Positions 16,095 to 25,132 of a DNA stretch of 28,298 nt are shown piece after piece. A model generated the notes under the pieces. The model saw only the letters and a list, made by a program, of their open reading frames with translations, was not told the origin of the DNA and made no database searches. Origin of the DNA: Azonexus sp. (GTDB lineage: Bacteria > Pseudomonadota > Gammaproteobacteria > Burkholderiales > Rhodocyclaceae). Position numbers and translations under genes: made by a program. Where the stretch lies: positions 1 through 28,298 of the forward strand of contig JAISPT010000016.1 in NCBI GenBank assembly GCA_031274715.1, in the 5' to 3' direction. Every line of letters begins with the position of its first letter. Within the stretch, counting starts at the first letter, position 1.

Positions 16095-18815
16095 ATGACC
16101 TCCCTCCCTGACCCTCGCTGGCAGCGTGCCCTCGACCACAGCCGCTACCTGAGCAACCTCCTGCAAACCCGCCCCGAACTCGGCACCGAACTGGCCACCG
16201 TCTGGCAATTGCCGCTGAGCGAAGACCAGTTGCTGGCGCCACTGAACACCGCTTTCGCTGACGACGAGGCCGTCAAGGCAGGACTGCGCCGGCTGCGCCA
16301 GCGCGCCATAGCCCATATCGCGCTACGCGACCTGTGCGGCCTGGCGTCGCTCGACGAAGTGGTCGAGAGCATGACCTTGCTCGCCGACGTCACCACCAAC
16401 TTCGCCGTCGACCACCACCACCGCCGGCTCGCCGCCACCTACGGCGAACCGCTCGACCACGCCGGACGGCCGCAGCGCCTGTTGATCATCGGCATGGGCA
16501 AACTCGGCGGCCGCGAATTGAACGTCTCCTCCGACGTCGACTACATCTTCATCTACCCGGCGGAAGGCGAAACGGCCGGGCCAAAGTCGATCGACAACTA
16601 CGACTTTTTCACCCGCCTCGGCAAGCGGGTGATCCAAGCGCTCGGCGATCTGACCGCTGATGGCCAGGTCTTCCGCGTCGACATGCGGCTGCGTCCGAAC
16701 GGCGACTCCGGGCCGCTGGTCTGCTCGCTCGACGCGTTGGAACATTACTTCATCACTCAGGGCCGCGAATGGGAACGCTACGCCTGGATCAAGGCACGCG
16801 TCATGAACACCGGCGCCAACGCCGACGGCCAAGCGATCGGCGAGTGGATGGAAGATCTGCGCAAGACTTCCCGGCCATTCGTGTTCCGCAAATATCTCGA
16901 TTTCGGCGCCATCAACGCCATGCGCGACCTGCACGCGCAGATCCGCCGCGAAGTCGCCCGCAAGGACATGGCCGACCACATCAAGCTCGGCCCCGGCGGT
17001 ATCCGCGAGATCGAATTCATTGCCCAGGTGTTCCAGTTGATCCGCGGCGGCCGCGACCCGGCGCTGCAAATCCGCCCGACCCTATCGGTGCTCAGGCTGC
17101 TGGCCGAGCGCCAGTTGCTGCCGGCCGAGAACGAGGCCGAACTGCGTGCCGCCTACGTCTTCCTGCGCCGCCTCGAACACCGGCTGCAATACGTCGAGGA
17201 CCAGCAAACGCACCGCCTTCCGGACAGCCCGGAAGCCCGAATGCTGATCGCCCAGAGCATGGATTTCCCCGACTGGGCGGCCATGATGACGGTGCTCGAT
17301 GGCCATCGGCAGAAAGTCAGCCGCCATTTCGAGGCCGTCTTCTCCGATCCCGAGGCCGGCGAGCATCCACTGACCGGCCTGTGGCTCGGCCAACTCGATG
17401 CAGAAACGGCCGTCGAAACTTTCGCCAAGTTCGGTTTTCGTCAGCCGCGCGAGGCCATCGACCGCCTCGCCGACCTGCGCGCCACCCGGCGCTTCCTGCA
17501 GTTGCCGAGCACCAACCGCGAGCGCTTCGACGCCGTGGCACCGCGCCTGATCGAGGCCGCCGGCGCCACCGCCGATCCCGACACAACCCTGATACGTGGC
17601 CTCGCCTTCCTCGAAAATATCGCCCGCCGCGGCGCCTACCTGGCCCTGTTGCAGCAGTACCCGCTAGCCCTGCGCCGGGTCGCCGACATGATCTGCGCCT
17701 CGAACTGGGCGGCCGACTATCTCAACCGTTATCCGCTCTTGCTCGACGAACTGCTCGATCCGCGGCTGTACGAAATTGCCACTGACTGGGCCAGCTTCCG
17801 CGACGCCTTGCGGCGCAACCTGGCCGCTCACGCCGACGACACTGAGCGCGAGATGGACATTCTGCGCGAGATGCACCACGGCCAGGTGTTCCGCCTGCTG
17901 GCCCAGGACCTGGCCGGCCTGCAAACCATTGAGCGGCTGTCCGATCACCTGACCGAACTGGCCGACATCATCGTCCAGGAAACGCTGCCGCTGGTCTGGA
18001 GCAAAATCAAGAACCGCCACCGCCCGCAAGCGAAATTCGCCGTCATCGGCTACGGCAAGCTGGGCGGCAAGGAGCTGGGCTATGCCTCCGACCTCGATCT
18101 GGTCTACCTCTACGCTGACGATAACCCCGAAGCGGCGGACCATTACACCCGCCTCGGCCAACGCCTGAACACCTGGCTCGGCAGCCAGACTGCGTCCGGC
18201 ATCCTGTTCGAGACCGACCTGCGCCTGCGCCCGAACGGCGAGTCCGGCCTGCTCACCGTTTCCGTCGAAGCCTTCCGCGATTACCAGTTGCACAAAGCCT
18301 GGGTCTGGGAACACCAGGCGCTGACCCGCGCCCGTTTCTGCGCCGGCGACCCGGAAATCGGCCAGCGCTTCGAGGACATTCGCAACGAGATCCTGCGCCA
18401 GCCGCGTGACCTCGACAAACTGCGCGACGAAGTGGTCGCCATGCGCCAAAAAATGCTCGATGCGCACGCCTCGAAGAGCACCACCGGGTTCGGCCTGAAG
18501 CACGACCCGGGCGGCCTCATCGACGTCGAATTCATCGTCCAGTACCTGGTGCTCGGCCATGCCCATCAGCACCCGGAACTGACCGGCAATCTCGGTAACA
18601 TCGCGCTGCTACGCATCGCCGGCGAACTCGGTCTGATCGATCCGCAAGCGGCAAAAGCCGCCGGCAACGCCTACCGCGAATACCGCCGCCTGCAGCATGC
18701 CCGGCGTCTGACCGCGACGCCCAAAGCGCCGATTCCGATGGATGAGGTGACAAGCCACATCGCCGCGGTCAAGGCACTATGGTCGGCCGTCCTCGGCCCG
18801 CGCGCCGACGACTGA
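16095..18815 (+). CDS. glnE: Glutamine synthetase adenylyltransferase / adenylyl-removing enzyme
   Basis: This bifunctional enzyme adenylylates and deadenylylates glutamine synthetase in response to PII, setting nitrogen assimilation. The 906-residue product (946 in E. coli) shows both nucleotidyltransferase domains: the N-terminal adenylyl-removing domain with GMGKLGGREL at 133-142 and the Asp pair in SSDVDY at 145-150, and the C-terminal adenylylating domain with GYGKLGGKEL from about 652 and SDLDL near 665. Between them lies the long helical regulatory region that senses PII, ending in family motifs such as GPGGIREIEF and DPGGLIDVEF, one per half. I start at ATG 16095, where homology begins; the frame is open to 15972 but that would overlap yhdP. 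The ribosome binding site is weak. GlnA and PII genes are not in the window. Confidence 0.96.
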   Translation: MTSLPDPRWQRALDHSRYLSNLLQTRPELGTELATVWQLPLSEDQLLAPLNTAFADDEAVKAGLRRLRQRAIAHIALRDLCGLASLDEVVESMTLLADVTTNFAVDHHHRRLAATYGEPLDHAGRPQRLLIIGMGKLGGRELNVSSDVDYIFIYPAEGETAGPKSIDNYDFFTRLGKRVIQALGDLTADGQVFRVDMRLRPNGDSGPLVCSLDALEHYFITQGREWERYAWIKARVMNTGANADGQAIGEWMEDLRKTSRPFVFRKYLDFGAINAMRDLHAQIRREVARKDMADHIKLGPGGIREIEFIAQVFQLIRGGRDPALQIRPTLSVLRLLAERQLLPAENEAELRAAYVFLRRLEHRLQYVEDQQTHRLPDSPEARMLIAQSMDFPDWAAMMTVLDGHRQKVSRHFEAVFSDPEAGEHPLTGLWLGQLDAETAVETFAKFGFRQPREAIDRLADLRATRRFLQLPSTNRERFDAVAPRLIEAAGATADPDTTLIRGLAFLENIARRGAYLALLQQYPLALRRVADMICASNWAADYLNRYPLLLDELLDPRLYEIATDWASFRDALRRNLAAHADDTEREMDILREMHHGQVFRLLAQDLAGLQTIERLSDHLTELADIIVQETLPLVWSKIKNRHRPQAKFAVIGYGKLGGKELGYASDLDLVYLYADDNPEAADHYTRLGQRLNTWLGSQTASGILFETDLRLRPNGESGLLTVSVEAFRDYQLHKAWVWEHQALTRARFCAGDPEIGQRFEDIRNEILRQPRDLDKLRDEVVAMRQKMLDAHASKSTTGFGLKHDPGGLIDVEFIVQYLVLGHAHQHPELTGNLGNIALLRIAGELGLIDPQAAKAAGNAYREYRRLQHARRLTATPKAPIPMDEVTSHIAAVKALWSAVLGPRADD

Positions 18816-18833
18816 GGCGACCAACCTGGCGGG

Positions 18834-18852
18834 CCGGCCCTCTCTGGGCCGG
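18834..18852 (+). terminator. GC-rich hairpin after glnE
   Basis: CCGGCCC-TCTCT-GGGCCGG is a perfect 7-bp stem with a 5-base loop, 18 bp after the glnE stop. No T tract follows, so it may be a weak or rho-assisted terminator. Confidence 0.4.
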
Positions 18853-18908
18853 TGATTCCGGGGAAAATAGCTACCTCGGTCCACATTGTTTGCTACGGCG
18901 AGGCCCAT

Positions 18909-18931
18909 AAAAAAAGCCGCCAAACGGCGGC
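18909..18931 (-). terminator. Intrinsic terminator of mscL
   Basis: On the minus strand GCCGCC-GTTT-GGCGGC is followed directly by seven T residues (18909-18915 on the plus strand are A). It lies 27 bp after the mscL stop and is a textbook rho-independent terminator. Confidence 0.88.
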
Positions 18932-18957
18932 GGCTTCGTAGGCGTCGGCGGGACAGC

Positions 18958-19377
18958 CTATTTTTTCAGCGCATCACGGATTTCGCGCAGCAGCAGGATG
19001 TCCTCCGGCGTCGCTGGCGCCTCCGGTGCTGGCTCGACCTTGCGCAGGCGGTTCAACTGCTTGACCATCATGAAAATGATGAAAGCGAGAAGGATGAAGT
19101 TCACCAGGATGGTCAGGAAATTGCCGTAGGCGAATACCGGGATGCCGGCCCGCCTCAGTTCGGCCAGCGTCGCCAGGTTCTGCGGGTTCTCGCCGAGCAC
19201 GAAATACAGGTTGGAAAAATCGAGCTTGCCGACGACCCGGCCAACCAGTGGCATGACCAGGTCGCTGACGATGGAATCAACGATTTTGCTGAACGCCGCG
19301 CCAACGATGACGCCGACCGCCAGATCGACGGCATTGCCCTTGACGGCGAATTCCTTGAATTCCTGCACGATGCCCAT
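18958..19377 (-). CDS. mscL: Large-conductance mechanosensitive channel
   Basis: MscL is an inner-membrane pentameric channel that opens under high membrane tension and releases solutes during hypo-osmotic shock. The 139-residue product matches the family length (136 in E. coli). It shows the N-terminal amphipathic helix MGIVQEFKEFAVKG, the pore-lining first membrane helix NAVDLAVGVIVGAAFSKIV, the periplasmic loop with FSNLYFVLGENPQNLA, the second membrane helix FLTILVNFILLAFIIFMMV and the charged cytoplasmic helix ending EDILLLREIRDALKK. Start ATG 19377 has AAGGAG eight bases upstream; the frame runs open to 19596 but overlaps the divergent antitoxin gene. It has its own promoter and terminator and appears to be a single-gene unit. 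Confidence 0.96.
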   Translation of the reverse strand: MGIVQEFKEFAVKGNAVDLAVGVIVGAAFSKIVDSIVSDLVMPLVGRVVGKLDFSNLYFVLGENPQNLATLAELRRAGIPVFAYGNFLTILVNFILLAFIIFMMVKQLNRLRKVEPAPEAPATPEDILLLREIRDALKK

Positions 19378-19413
19378 CGCGGCACTCCTTTTTATTTGAA
19401 TGGATAGGGGCCG

Positions 19414-19443
19414 ATTATTCGCGGCCGTTTGCGCCAGCGTCAA
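19414..19443 (-). promoter_or_regulatory. Candidate sigma-70 promoter of mscL
   Basis: On the minus strand TTGACG (19438-19443) and AATAAT (19414-19419) are 18 bp apart, ending 36 bp before the mscL start codon. Both hexamers match consensus at five of six positions. Confidence 0.55.
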
Positions 19444-19467
19444 GCCAACGCCGCAAAATGCGCGTAG

Positions 19468-19483
19468 TATTACATCCGTAATA
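19468..19483. promoter_or_regulatory. Operator-like dyad upstream of the antitoxin gene
   Basis: TATTAC-ATCC-GTAATA is a perfect 6-bp inverted repeat centred about 27 bp before the antitoxin ATG. It is AT-rich in a GC-rich surrounding. AbrB/MazE-fold antitoxins bind short inverted repeats in their own promoters, so this is the likely autoregulatory site. No matching second copy is seen nearby. Confidence 0.5.
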
Positions 19484-19501
19484 ACAACCTCGGAGATCGC
19501 C

Positions 19502-19726
19502 ATGTTCGCGCTCAAACTGACCCAGATCGGCAATTCGGTCGGCGTCGTGCTGCCCAAGGAGGCGCTGGCCATGTTGCACGTTGACAAGGGAGACACGGTC
19601 TATCTTGTCGAATCGCCGGAAGGCTTCTCGATGACCCCCTACGATCCCGAAGTCGCGCGTCAGGTCGAGGCCGGCCGCGACTTCATGCGCGAATACCGCG
19701 ACACCTTCCGCGAACTTGCCAAATAA
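19502..19726 (+). CDS. AbrB/MazE/SpoVT-type antitoxin
   Basis: This is a 74-residue DNA-binding antitoxin that should neutralise the Doc/Fic toxin encoded next and repress the operon. The N-terminal half (residues 3-45) is a swapped-hairpin AbrB fold: LKLTQIGNSVGVVLPKEALA, then VDKGDTVYLVESPEGF. The C-terminal half (DPEVARQVEAGRDFMREYRD) is a charged helix of the kind that wraps the toxin. ATG 19502 has GGAG six bases upstream; the frame extends to 19400 without homology and would overlap the mscL promoter. The stop overlaps the possible TTG start of the toxin gene by 11 bases. AbrB-type antitoxins paired with Doc toxins are a known chromosomal arrangement. The classical P1 partner is Phd, which this is not. 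Confidence 0.87.
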   Translation: MFALKLTQIGNSVGVVLPKEALAMLHVDKGDTVYLVESPEGFSMTPYDPEVARQVEAGRDFMREYRDTFRELAK

Positions 19727-20108
19727 GGTGTTTACCTGGATCAACCGGCAGGCACTACTGCTGCTGCATGGTGAAAGCCTGGTTCTGCACGGCGGCGCCC
19801 AGGGCATTCGCGATGAAGGGCTGCTCGACTCGGCCCTGGCTCGCCCACAAAACCTGGCCGGCTACGGCCAGCCGGACGTCTTCGACTGTGCTGCCGCCTA
19901 CGCCTTCGGTCTGGTCAAGAACCATCCCTTTGTAGACGGCAACAAGCGTGCTGGCTTTCTCGGCGCCGGCATGTTTCTGCGCCTCAACGGTCATCGCCTG
20001 ACCGCCAGCCAGTACGATGCCACGCTAACCCTGCTCGCTCTCGCCGCCGGTGATCTCGGCGAAGCCGAATTCGCCGCCTGGCTACGCATCCACACCGCCC
20101 CTCTGTAA
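19716..20108 (+). CDS. doc: Doc/Fic-family death-on-curing toxin
   Basis: The product is a 130-residue Fic-fold toxin. Phage P1 Doc stops translation by phosphorylating EF-Tu. The catalytic loop HPFVDGNKRAG is visible near residues 69-79 (the family motif is HxFx(D/N)(A/G)NKR), along with the Doc-type N-terminal LLLLHGESLVLHGG, GIRDEGLLDSALARPQN, and the C-terminal LTLLALAAGDL with AAWLR. The start is uncertain: TTG 19716 lies inside the antitoxin gene, GTG 19728 two bases after its stop. Both starts lack a strong ribosome binding site, so translation is probably coupled to the antitoxin, keeping toxin yield low. All key residues are intact, so the toxin should be active. Only three bases separate its stop from the mtnA start. 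Confidence 0.88.
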   Translation: MPNKVFTWINRQALLLLHGESLVLHGGAQGIRDEGLLDSALARPQNLAGYGQPDVFDCAAAYAFGLVKNHPFVDGNKRAGFLGAGMFLRLNGHRLTASQYDATLTLLALAAGDLGEAEFAAWLRIHTAPL

Positions 20109-20111
20109 ACC

Positions 20112-21195
<1,084 letters not shown>

Positions 21196-21203
<8 letters not shown>

Positions 21204-21825
21204 CCCGCGCCACGCCCTGATCGTCACTGCCAACGCCCTGCAACCCGCCGGGCTGAACCGCGGCACCGCCGGCAATGTCAGCGTGCGCCACGGCAACGGT
21301 TTCTACATCACGCTGACCGGCATGCCCTACGCCGTGCTGGAAGCTGACGATATTCCGTGGCTGGCCTTGAACGGTTCGCCCGAAGGCCGGCGCAAGCCGT
21401 CTTCGGAATGGCGCTTGCACCGCGACCTCTATGTCGCCCGCCCGGAAGTCGGCGCCGTGCTGCACGCCCATTCGCCCTTCGCCGTCAGCTTGGCCTGCCT
21501 GCGTCGCGACATTCCGCCCTTCCACTACATGATCGCCCGCTTCGGCGGCGACAGCATCCGCTGTGCCGACTATGCCCTGTTCGGCAGCGCCGAACTGTCG
21601 GTGGCGGCCCTGGCGGCAATGACTGAACGCAAGGGCTGCCTGCTGGCCAACCACGGCCTGCTGGTCGCCGGCCGCGATCTCGACGAGGCGCTGGCTCTGG
21701 CTACTGAACTGGAAGAGCTGTGCGAACAATATTGGCATGCCTGCCAACTTGGCCGGCCGATATTGCTCGGCGAGGCGGAAATGGCGGCGGTACTGGAAAA
21801 ATTCGCCGGCTACGGACAGCAATGA
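21196..21825 (+). CDS. Class II aldolase, FucA-like (probable 5-methylthioribulose-1-phosphate aldolase)
   Basis: This is a zinc-dependent class II aldolase of the fuculose-1-phosphate aldolase family, 209 residues. FucA landmarks are conserved: GTAGNVSVR at 23-31, TGMPY, SSEW with catalytic Glu71, zinc ligands His90 and His92 (VLHAH) and His153 (ANHGLL), catalytic Tyr111 in HYMIA, and the C-terminal VLEKFAGYG. It overlaps mtnA by 8 bases. A mtnA plus class II aldolase pair is the core of the DHAP shunt, in which 5-methylthioribulose 1-phosphate is cleaved to dihydroxyacetone phosphate and 2-methylthioacetaldehyde. It is not MtnB, which is a dehydratase of the same fold. Dehydratase or fuculose activity remains possible, but the operon partner favours the shunt. 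Confidence 0.85.
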
Positions 21826-22790
21826 ACGCCCACCACGACCTGACACGCTGGGAACAGACGCACGAATACGGCGGCGGCAACACCCGCGCTGAGCGTGGTA
21901 CCCGCCTGGTGCTGTGGATCACGCTGGTGACGATGTGCATCGAAATCGGTGCCGGCTGGTGGTTCAACTCGATGGCGCTGCTCGCCGATGGCTGGCATAT
22001 GAGTTCGCACGCGCTGGCCATCGGCCTCTCGGTCTTCGCCTATGCCGCCGCCCGGCGCTACGCCGATGACCCGCGCTTCGCCTTCGGTACCTGGAAGATC
22101 GAAGTGCTGGGCGGCTACACCAGCGCCCTGTTCCTGCTTGTCGTGGCAGCGTTGATGGTATTCGGCGCCGTCGACCGGCTGCTCGCCCCGCAGCCGATCC
22201 GCTACGCCGAGGCGATGGTCGTCGCCGTGTTCGGCCTGCTGATCAATTTTGCCTGCGTGGCAATCCTGCACCGGGCCGGCAGCCCGGAACAGACGCATCA
22301 TCACAGCCATGACCATGGGCACGCACATAGCCACGTGCACGGCGACCTCAACCTGAAGGCGGCCACCATCCATGTGCTGACCGACGCCCTGACCTCGGTG
22401 CTGGCCATCGCTGCGCTGGCCGGTGGCTGGTGGTACGGCTGGGCCTGGCTCGACCCGGCCTGTGCCCTGGTTGGTGCCGTGCTGGTCGGGCTGTGGGCCA
22501 GGAACCTGCTGCGCCAGACCGGCAGTGTGCTACTCGACCGCGAGATGGACCACCCGGTGGTCGAGGAAATCCGTGATGTAGTCAGTACCCTGCCAGCCGG
22601 CACGCAGATTACCGATCTGCACGTCTGGCGCGTCGGCAACGGTGCCTACGCCTGCGCTCTGTCGCTGCTGACGCATGACGTCGGACTGACGCCGCTGCGG
22701 GTCCGCGAAGCGCTCGCTGTACATCAGGAAATCGTCCATGCAACGGTGGAAATCCACCGTTGCGATGAATGTCCGCCGCCCGCCGCTTGA
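21822..22790 (+). CDS. dmeF: Cation diffusion facilitator, DmeF type (Co/Ni/Zn efflux)
   Basis: This is an inner-membrane proton-driven exporter of divalent metals; DmeF of Cupriavidus metallidurans mainly exports cobalt. The 322-residue product has six membrane helices, the metal site residues of helix 2 (LLADGWHMSSHA, Asp56) and helix 5 (His184, Asp188 in IHVLTDAL), and a histidine-rich cytoplasmic loop at 159-173 with eight His. The DmeF-type N-terminus (DLTRWEQTHEYGGGN) and FGTWKIEVLGGY are characteristic. The start ATG overlaps the aldolase stop as ATGA, so it is the last gene of the run that begins with the toxin-antitoxin pair. A metal exporter behind methionine salvage genes has no obvious logic, unless it relates to the metal needs of those enzymes. 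Confidence 0.93.
   Translation: MNAHHDLTRWEQTHEYGGGNTRAERGTRLVLWITLVTMCIEIGAGWWFNSMALLADGWHMSSHALAIGLSVFAYAAARRYADDPRFAFGTWKIEVLGGYTSALFLLVVAALMVFGAVDRLLAPQPIRYAEAMVVAVFGLLINFACVAILHRAGSPEQTHHHSHDHGHAHSHVHGDLNLKAATIHVLTDALTSVLAIAALAGGWWYGWAWLDPACALVGAVLVGLWARNLLRQTGSVLLDREMDHPVVEEIRDVVSTLPAGTQITDLHVWRVGNGAYACALSLLTHDVGLTPLRVREALAVHQEIVHATVEIHRCDECPPPAA
22740..22763. repeat. Perfect 11-bp inverted repeat inside the 3' end of dmeF
   Basis: The arms GCAACGGTGGA and TCCACCGTTGC are separated by AA. It lies in the coding region for the last 17 codons and is followed 15 bp later by a second hairpin at the stop codon. Confidence 0.7.
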
Positions 22791-22799
22791 GGCGGCGGG
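22779..22799. terminator. Hairpin over the dmeF stop codon
   Basis: CCCGCCGC-TTGAG-GCGGCGGG is an 8-bp perfect stem whose loop contains most of the TGA stop. It ends 10 bp before the stop of the convergent ferric reductase gene. There is no T tract; it may stop transcription of both genes together with the repeat just upstream. Confidence 0.45.
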
Positions 22800-22809
22800 A
22801 AAGCGGGTT

Positions 22810-24129
22810 TCAGCGCATCTCGAAGGCTTCCTGATGGAAGCGTACGGGCTGGCGCCACCGGCGCAGGCCGGCGCGCAACGCCGCCGCCAGGCCGTTCGGG
22901 CCACAGAACCAGACTTCGCTACGCCGCGCCGTTTGTATGCTCTGCATCATGCCATCAGCATCAAGTCGCTGACCCTGGCGCTCACCATGCACCTGCAAGC
23001 AGATACTGGGGAGACCGGCGCACAGCCGCTCCAGACGGGCGACGAAAGGATCGCCGTCGCGGTCGCGGGTGCAGTAGTGCAACTCGGCCACGGGCGCCTG
23101 TTCCGGCGCCGCCTGCAAGGATTCCAGCCAAGCCAGGAAAGGCGTCACGCCGACGCCGCCGGCAACCCAAATCTGCTGCGCCCGGCGATCCGCCCTAGCT
23201 AAATCGAAGCAACCATACGGTCCCTCGACCTGCACCGCCTGCCCCGGCCGCAAGCGGGTAGCCAACTGCCGAGTATAGTCGCCAAGGGCCTTGATCTGGA
23301 AAGTGACGCAACCATCACCACGGTCAGCGCTGGCGATGGTGAAGGGATGCGCCCCTTCGCGGACGTCGAAGGTAACGAAGGCGAACTGCCCCGGGCGATG
23401 GCCGCGCCAGCCGTGGCGCAGGCAACAACTGACCGTAATCAGTTCCCGACTCGGCTGCTCGATGCTGACAATCTCGCCCACCGCCCGGCGGCCACGGCCG
23501 ATGGCACCGCGTAGCGCACACAGCGCAGCATAAGTGCCGACGGCCAGCAGCACGGCAACCAGCCAACCGACCGGTTGCCGCCAGTAATCAGGCGGCGACA
23601 ACAGCACGGCATGGACGGCGAGGATCAGGTAGAGCACCGGCATCACCCGGTGCAGTAGGCGCCACGGCCGATAGGGAAATTTCTTCCACAACGCGATCAG
23701 CAACAGGGCGACGATCGCATAGAAAGTCCATTCGCCCATATCCTTGGCCAGATGTTGCAAGTGGCCGAGCAAGCCCTCGTATTCCACTTTGGGCGGCCGC
23801 CCAGCCTTGCCAATCAACGACTTGATCGGGCCGCCAGCCTGATCGGCCAGCCAGTGCAGGATGGCAAACAGACCAGCGAGCAGGCCAGCCCACTTGTGGG
23901 CACGATAGACCCAGTCCATGCCGCCGAGCGGCGCCTCCAGCCAGATCGGGCGAGTCGCCAGCAGCATCGCCAGCGACATCATGGCGATCGACAGCAGGCC
24001 GGTCAGCAGCACCGATTCCTGGCGCACCACCCACAGCGGATGGACACCGGCTGGCCATACGGTGGTGGCCACGTCGATGCCCCAAACAAGCGTCGTCACG
24101 GCAATCACGGCCGTAAACAGAAGGTTCAT
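22810..24129 (-). CDS. Ferric reductase-like transmembrane flavocytochrome
   Basis: This is an inner-membrane oxidoreductase of the ferric reductase/NADPH-oxidase type, 439 residues. It would move electrons from cytoplasmic NAD(P)H through FAD and membrane hemes to an acceptor outside. The N-terminal half has about six membrane helices with candidate heme histidines in HKWAG, ILHWLAD, LLHRVMP and AVHAVLL. The C-terminal half is a ferredoxin-reductase module: FAD site HPFTIAS, nucleotide turn VAGGVGVTPFL, FCGP, and the end FHQEAFEMR. ATG 24129 has GGAG nine bases upstream. It lies 25 bp behind a PepSY-protein gene on the same strand. The physiological acceptor (ferric iron, quinone or other) cannot be read from sequence. 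Confidence 0.87.
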   Translation of the reverse strand: MNLLFTAVIAVTTLVWGIDVATTVWPAGVHPLWVVRQESVLLTGLLSIAMMSLAMLLATRPIWLEAPLGGMDWVYRAHKWAGLLAGLFAILHWLADQAGGPIKSLIGKAGRPPKVEYEGLLGHLQHLAKDMGEWTFYAIVALLLIALWKKFPYRPWRLLHRVMPVLYLILAVHAVLLSPPDYWRQPVGWLVAVLLAVGTYAALCALRGAIGRGRRAVGEIVSIEQPSRELITVSCCLRHGWRGHRPGQFAFVTFDVREGAHPFTIASADRGDGCVTFQIKALGDYTRQLATRLRPGQAVQVEGPYGCFDLARADRRAQQIWVAGGVGVTPFLAWLESLQAAPEQAPVAELHYCTRDRDGDPFVARLERLCAGLPSICLQVHGERQGQRLDADGMMQSIQTARRSEVWFCGPNGLAAALRAGLRRWRQPVRFHQEAFEMR

Positions 24130-24154
24130 GGTCTTATCTCCGAATAGAGCTTCG

Positions 24155-24499
24155 TCATCGCAACGGCTCGGCGCCAGCCGGCCTCAGCGGGCGGATGGGG
24201 GAGCGGGGTCGGCGGCGCTCCTGACGCTGGTCGAGCAACTCGCCGGTCTGCCGATGCAGGTAAAGCTTGACCCTTACCCCCTGGCGGTCGGTGGCCCGCA
24301 CCTCGTAGCGCCCGTCGTCGCGCTCGATTTCCTCGATGTTGCGGTAACCGTCGGCCTCCAGACGTTCGATCAATTGCGTTAGCGGCATCCAAGCGCCTGC
24401 CGCCGTGGTCCGCTCGTCGGCCGCAATGGAAGTGCCGAAGCTGGCTACCAACAAACCACCGGCCAGGGCCAGGCTGAGAAACAGATTGGTCGTTTTCAT
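24155..24499 (-). CDS. PepSY domain periplasmic protein
   Basis: This is a small secreted protein of 114 residues with signal peptide MKTTNLFLSLALAGGLLVASF...AA and one PepSY domain (residues about 35-90: MPLTQLIERLEADGYRNIEE, RYEVRATDRQGVRVKLYLHR, TGELL). A basic Arg/Pro-rich tail follows. PepSY domains occur in protease inhibitors and as accessory parts of redox and sensor proteins. Here the domain is encoded just before the ferric reductase gene, and PepSY proteins elsewhere accompany flavocytochromes. ATG 24499 follows GAGGAGA at good spacing. It faces away from a second operon that also contains a PepSY protein. Confidence 0.82.
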   Translation of the reverse strand: MKTTNLFLSLALAGGLLVASFGTSIAADERTTAAGAWMPLTQLIERLEADGYRNIEEIERDDGRYEVRATDRQGVRVKLYLHRQTGELLDQRQERRRPRSPIRPLRPAGAEPLR

Positions 24500-24803
24500 G
24501 ATCGGGTCTCCTCTAAGAACAGAGTTGCCGGCCAGCCTGAGTCCCGGTAAAACTTGGCTAGGTAAGCCGGATGGCTAGCATCAATACCTCCCGGTAGCGT
24601 TGTTCCGACATCCTTGGCGGTACGATGTGGCGTAATCTGGCAGAGTGTCCCTGAAGCCAAGCTGAAGGCAGCGTTCACCCGTAGTTCATCCGCATTGCGC
24701 TACAAGGAAGCTGCCGACCAGCCGGGGTGCGGGGGTACGGGGCTGCCCGCCCGCCGCTCTGCTGGCGCGACAACCTGTTTATCAACTGCAAAAGGAGTCG
24801 ATC
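24500..24803. other. Divergent intergenic region between the two PepSY operons (304 bp)
   Basis: This gap holds the start signals of both operons: AGAGGAGA before the minus-strand PepSY gene and AAAGGAG (24791-24797) before the plus-strand gene. I found no protein gene in it that I trust, no RNA gene and no strong sigma-70 promoter. TTGGCT (24554-24559) with TAGCAT 16 bp later is a weak candidate for plus-strand transcription. The lack of consensus promoters would fit activation by the response regulator encoded downstream. Confidence 0.5.
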
Positions 24804-25115
24804 ATGTTCAAAAGCAATTGGATGCCTACCCTGTTTGCCGTCGCTACCGTCATCTTCACCGCCGGCACCGTACCGGCCAGCGCGGCCGAGGGGCCGGTTT
24901 TCGGCTGGCAGTTGATGACGGAACAGGAACAAATCGAGCGACGCCAGAAAATGCTGTCGGCAAAAACGCCGGAAGAGCGCGAAGCGGTGCGCAGCCAATA
25001 CCATCAGAAGATGCTCGAGCGTGCCCAGCAGCAAGGCGTGACGCTACCCGAAACCCCACCTGCCCAAGGAGCGGGGCGCGGCATGAGAAGCAGGCAAGCG
25101 CCCAGCCAACCGTAA
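24804..25115 (+). CDS. Small secreted protein of unknown function
   Basis: This gene encodes a predicted periplasmic protein of 103 residues. Signal peptide MFKSNWMPTLFAVATVIF...ASA ends near Ala27. The mature part is short and highly charged: GWQLMTEQEQIERRQKML, then KTPEEREAVRSQYHQKM and LERAQQQGVTLPE, ending in a Gly/Arg/Pro-rich tail. Proteins with the same LMT-EE-R-KM and TPEERE pattern are common as unnamed conserved proteins in Proteobacteria, but I know no function. ATG 24804 has AAAGGAG six bases upstream. It is the first gene of a run with a PepSY protein and a two-component system, so an envelope-sensing or inhibitor role is plausible but unproven. Confidence 0.75.
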   Translation: MFKSNWMPTLFAVATVIFTAGTVPASAAEGPVFGWQLMTEQEQIERRQKMLSAKTPEEREAVRSQYHQKMLERAQQQGVTLPETPPAQGAGRGMRSRQAPSQP

Positions 25116-25132
25116 TCAGGGGGACACTGTCG

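Noticed and set aside
24496..24678. 60-codon frame on the minus strand ending in ATGA overlap with the PepSY gene
   Set aside because: It starts with GTG, has no ribosome binding site and no recognisable domain, and would fill most of the shared promoter region. The overlap at its end looks like chance.
24776..24792. PhoP-box-like direct repeat TGTTTA-N5-TGCAAA before the first gene of the two-component operon
   Set aside because: The first half-site matches but the second matches at only three of six positions, and it runs into the ribosome binding site, too close to the start codon for activation.
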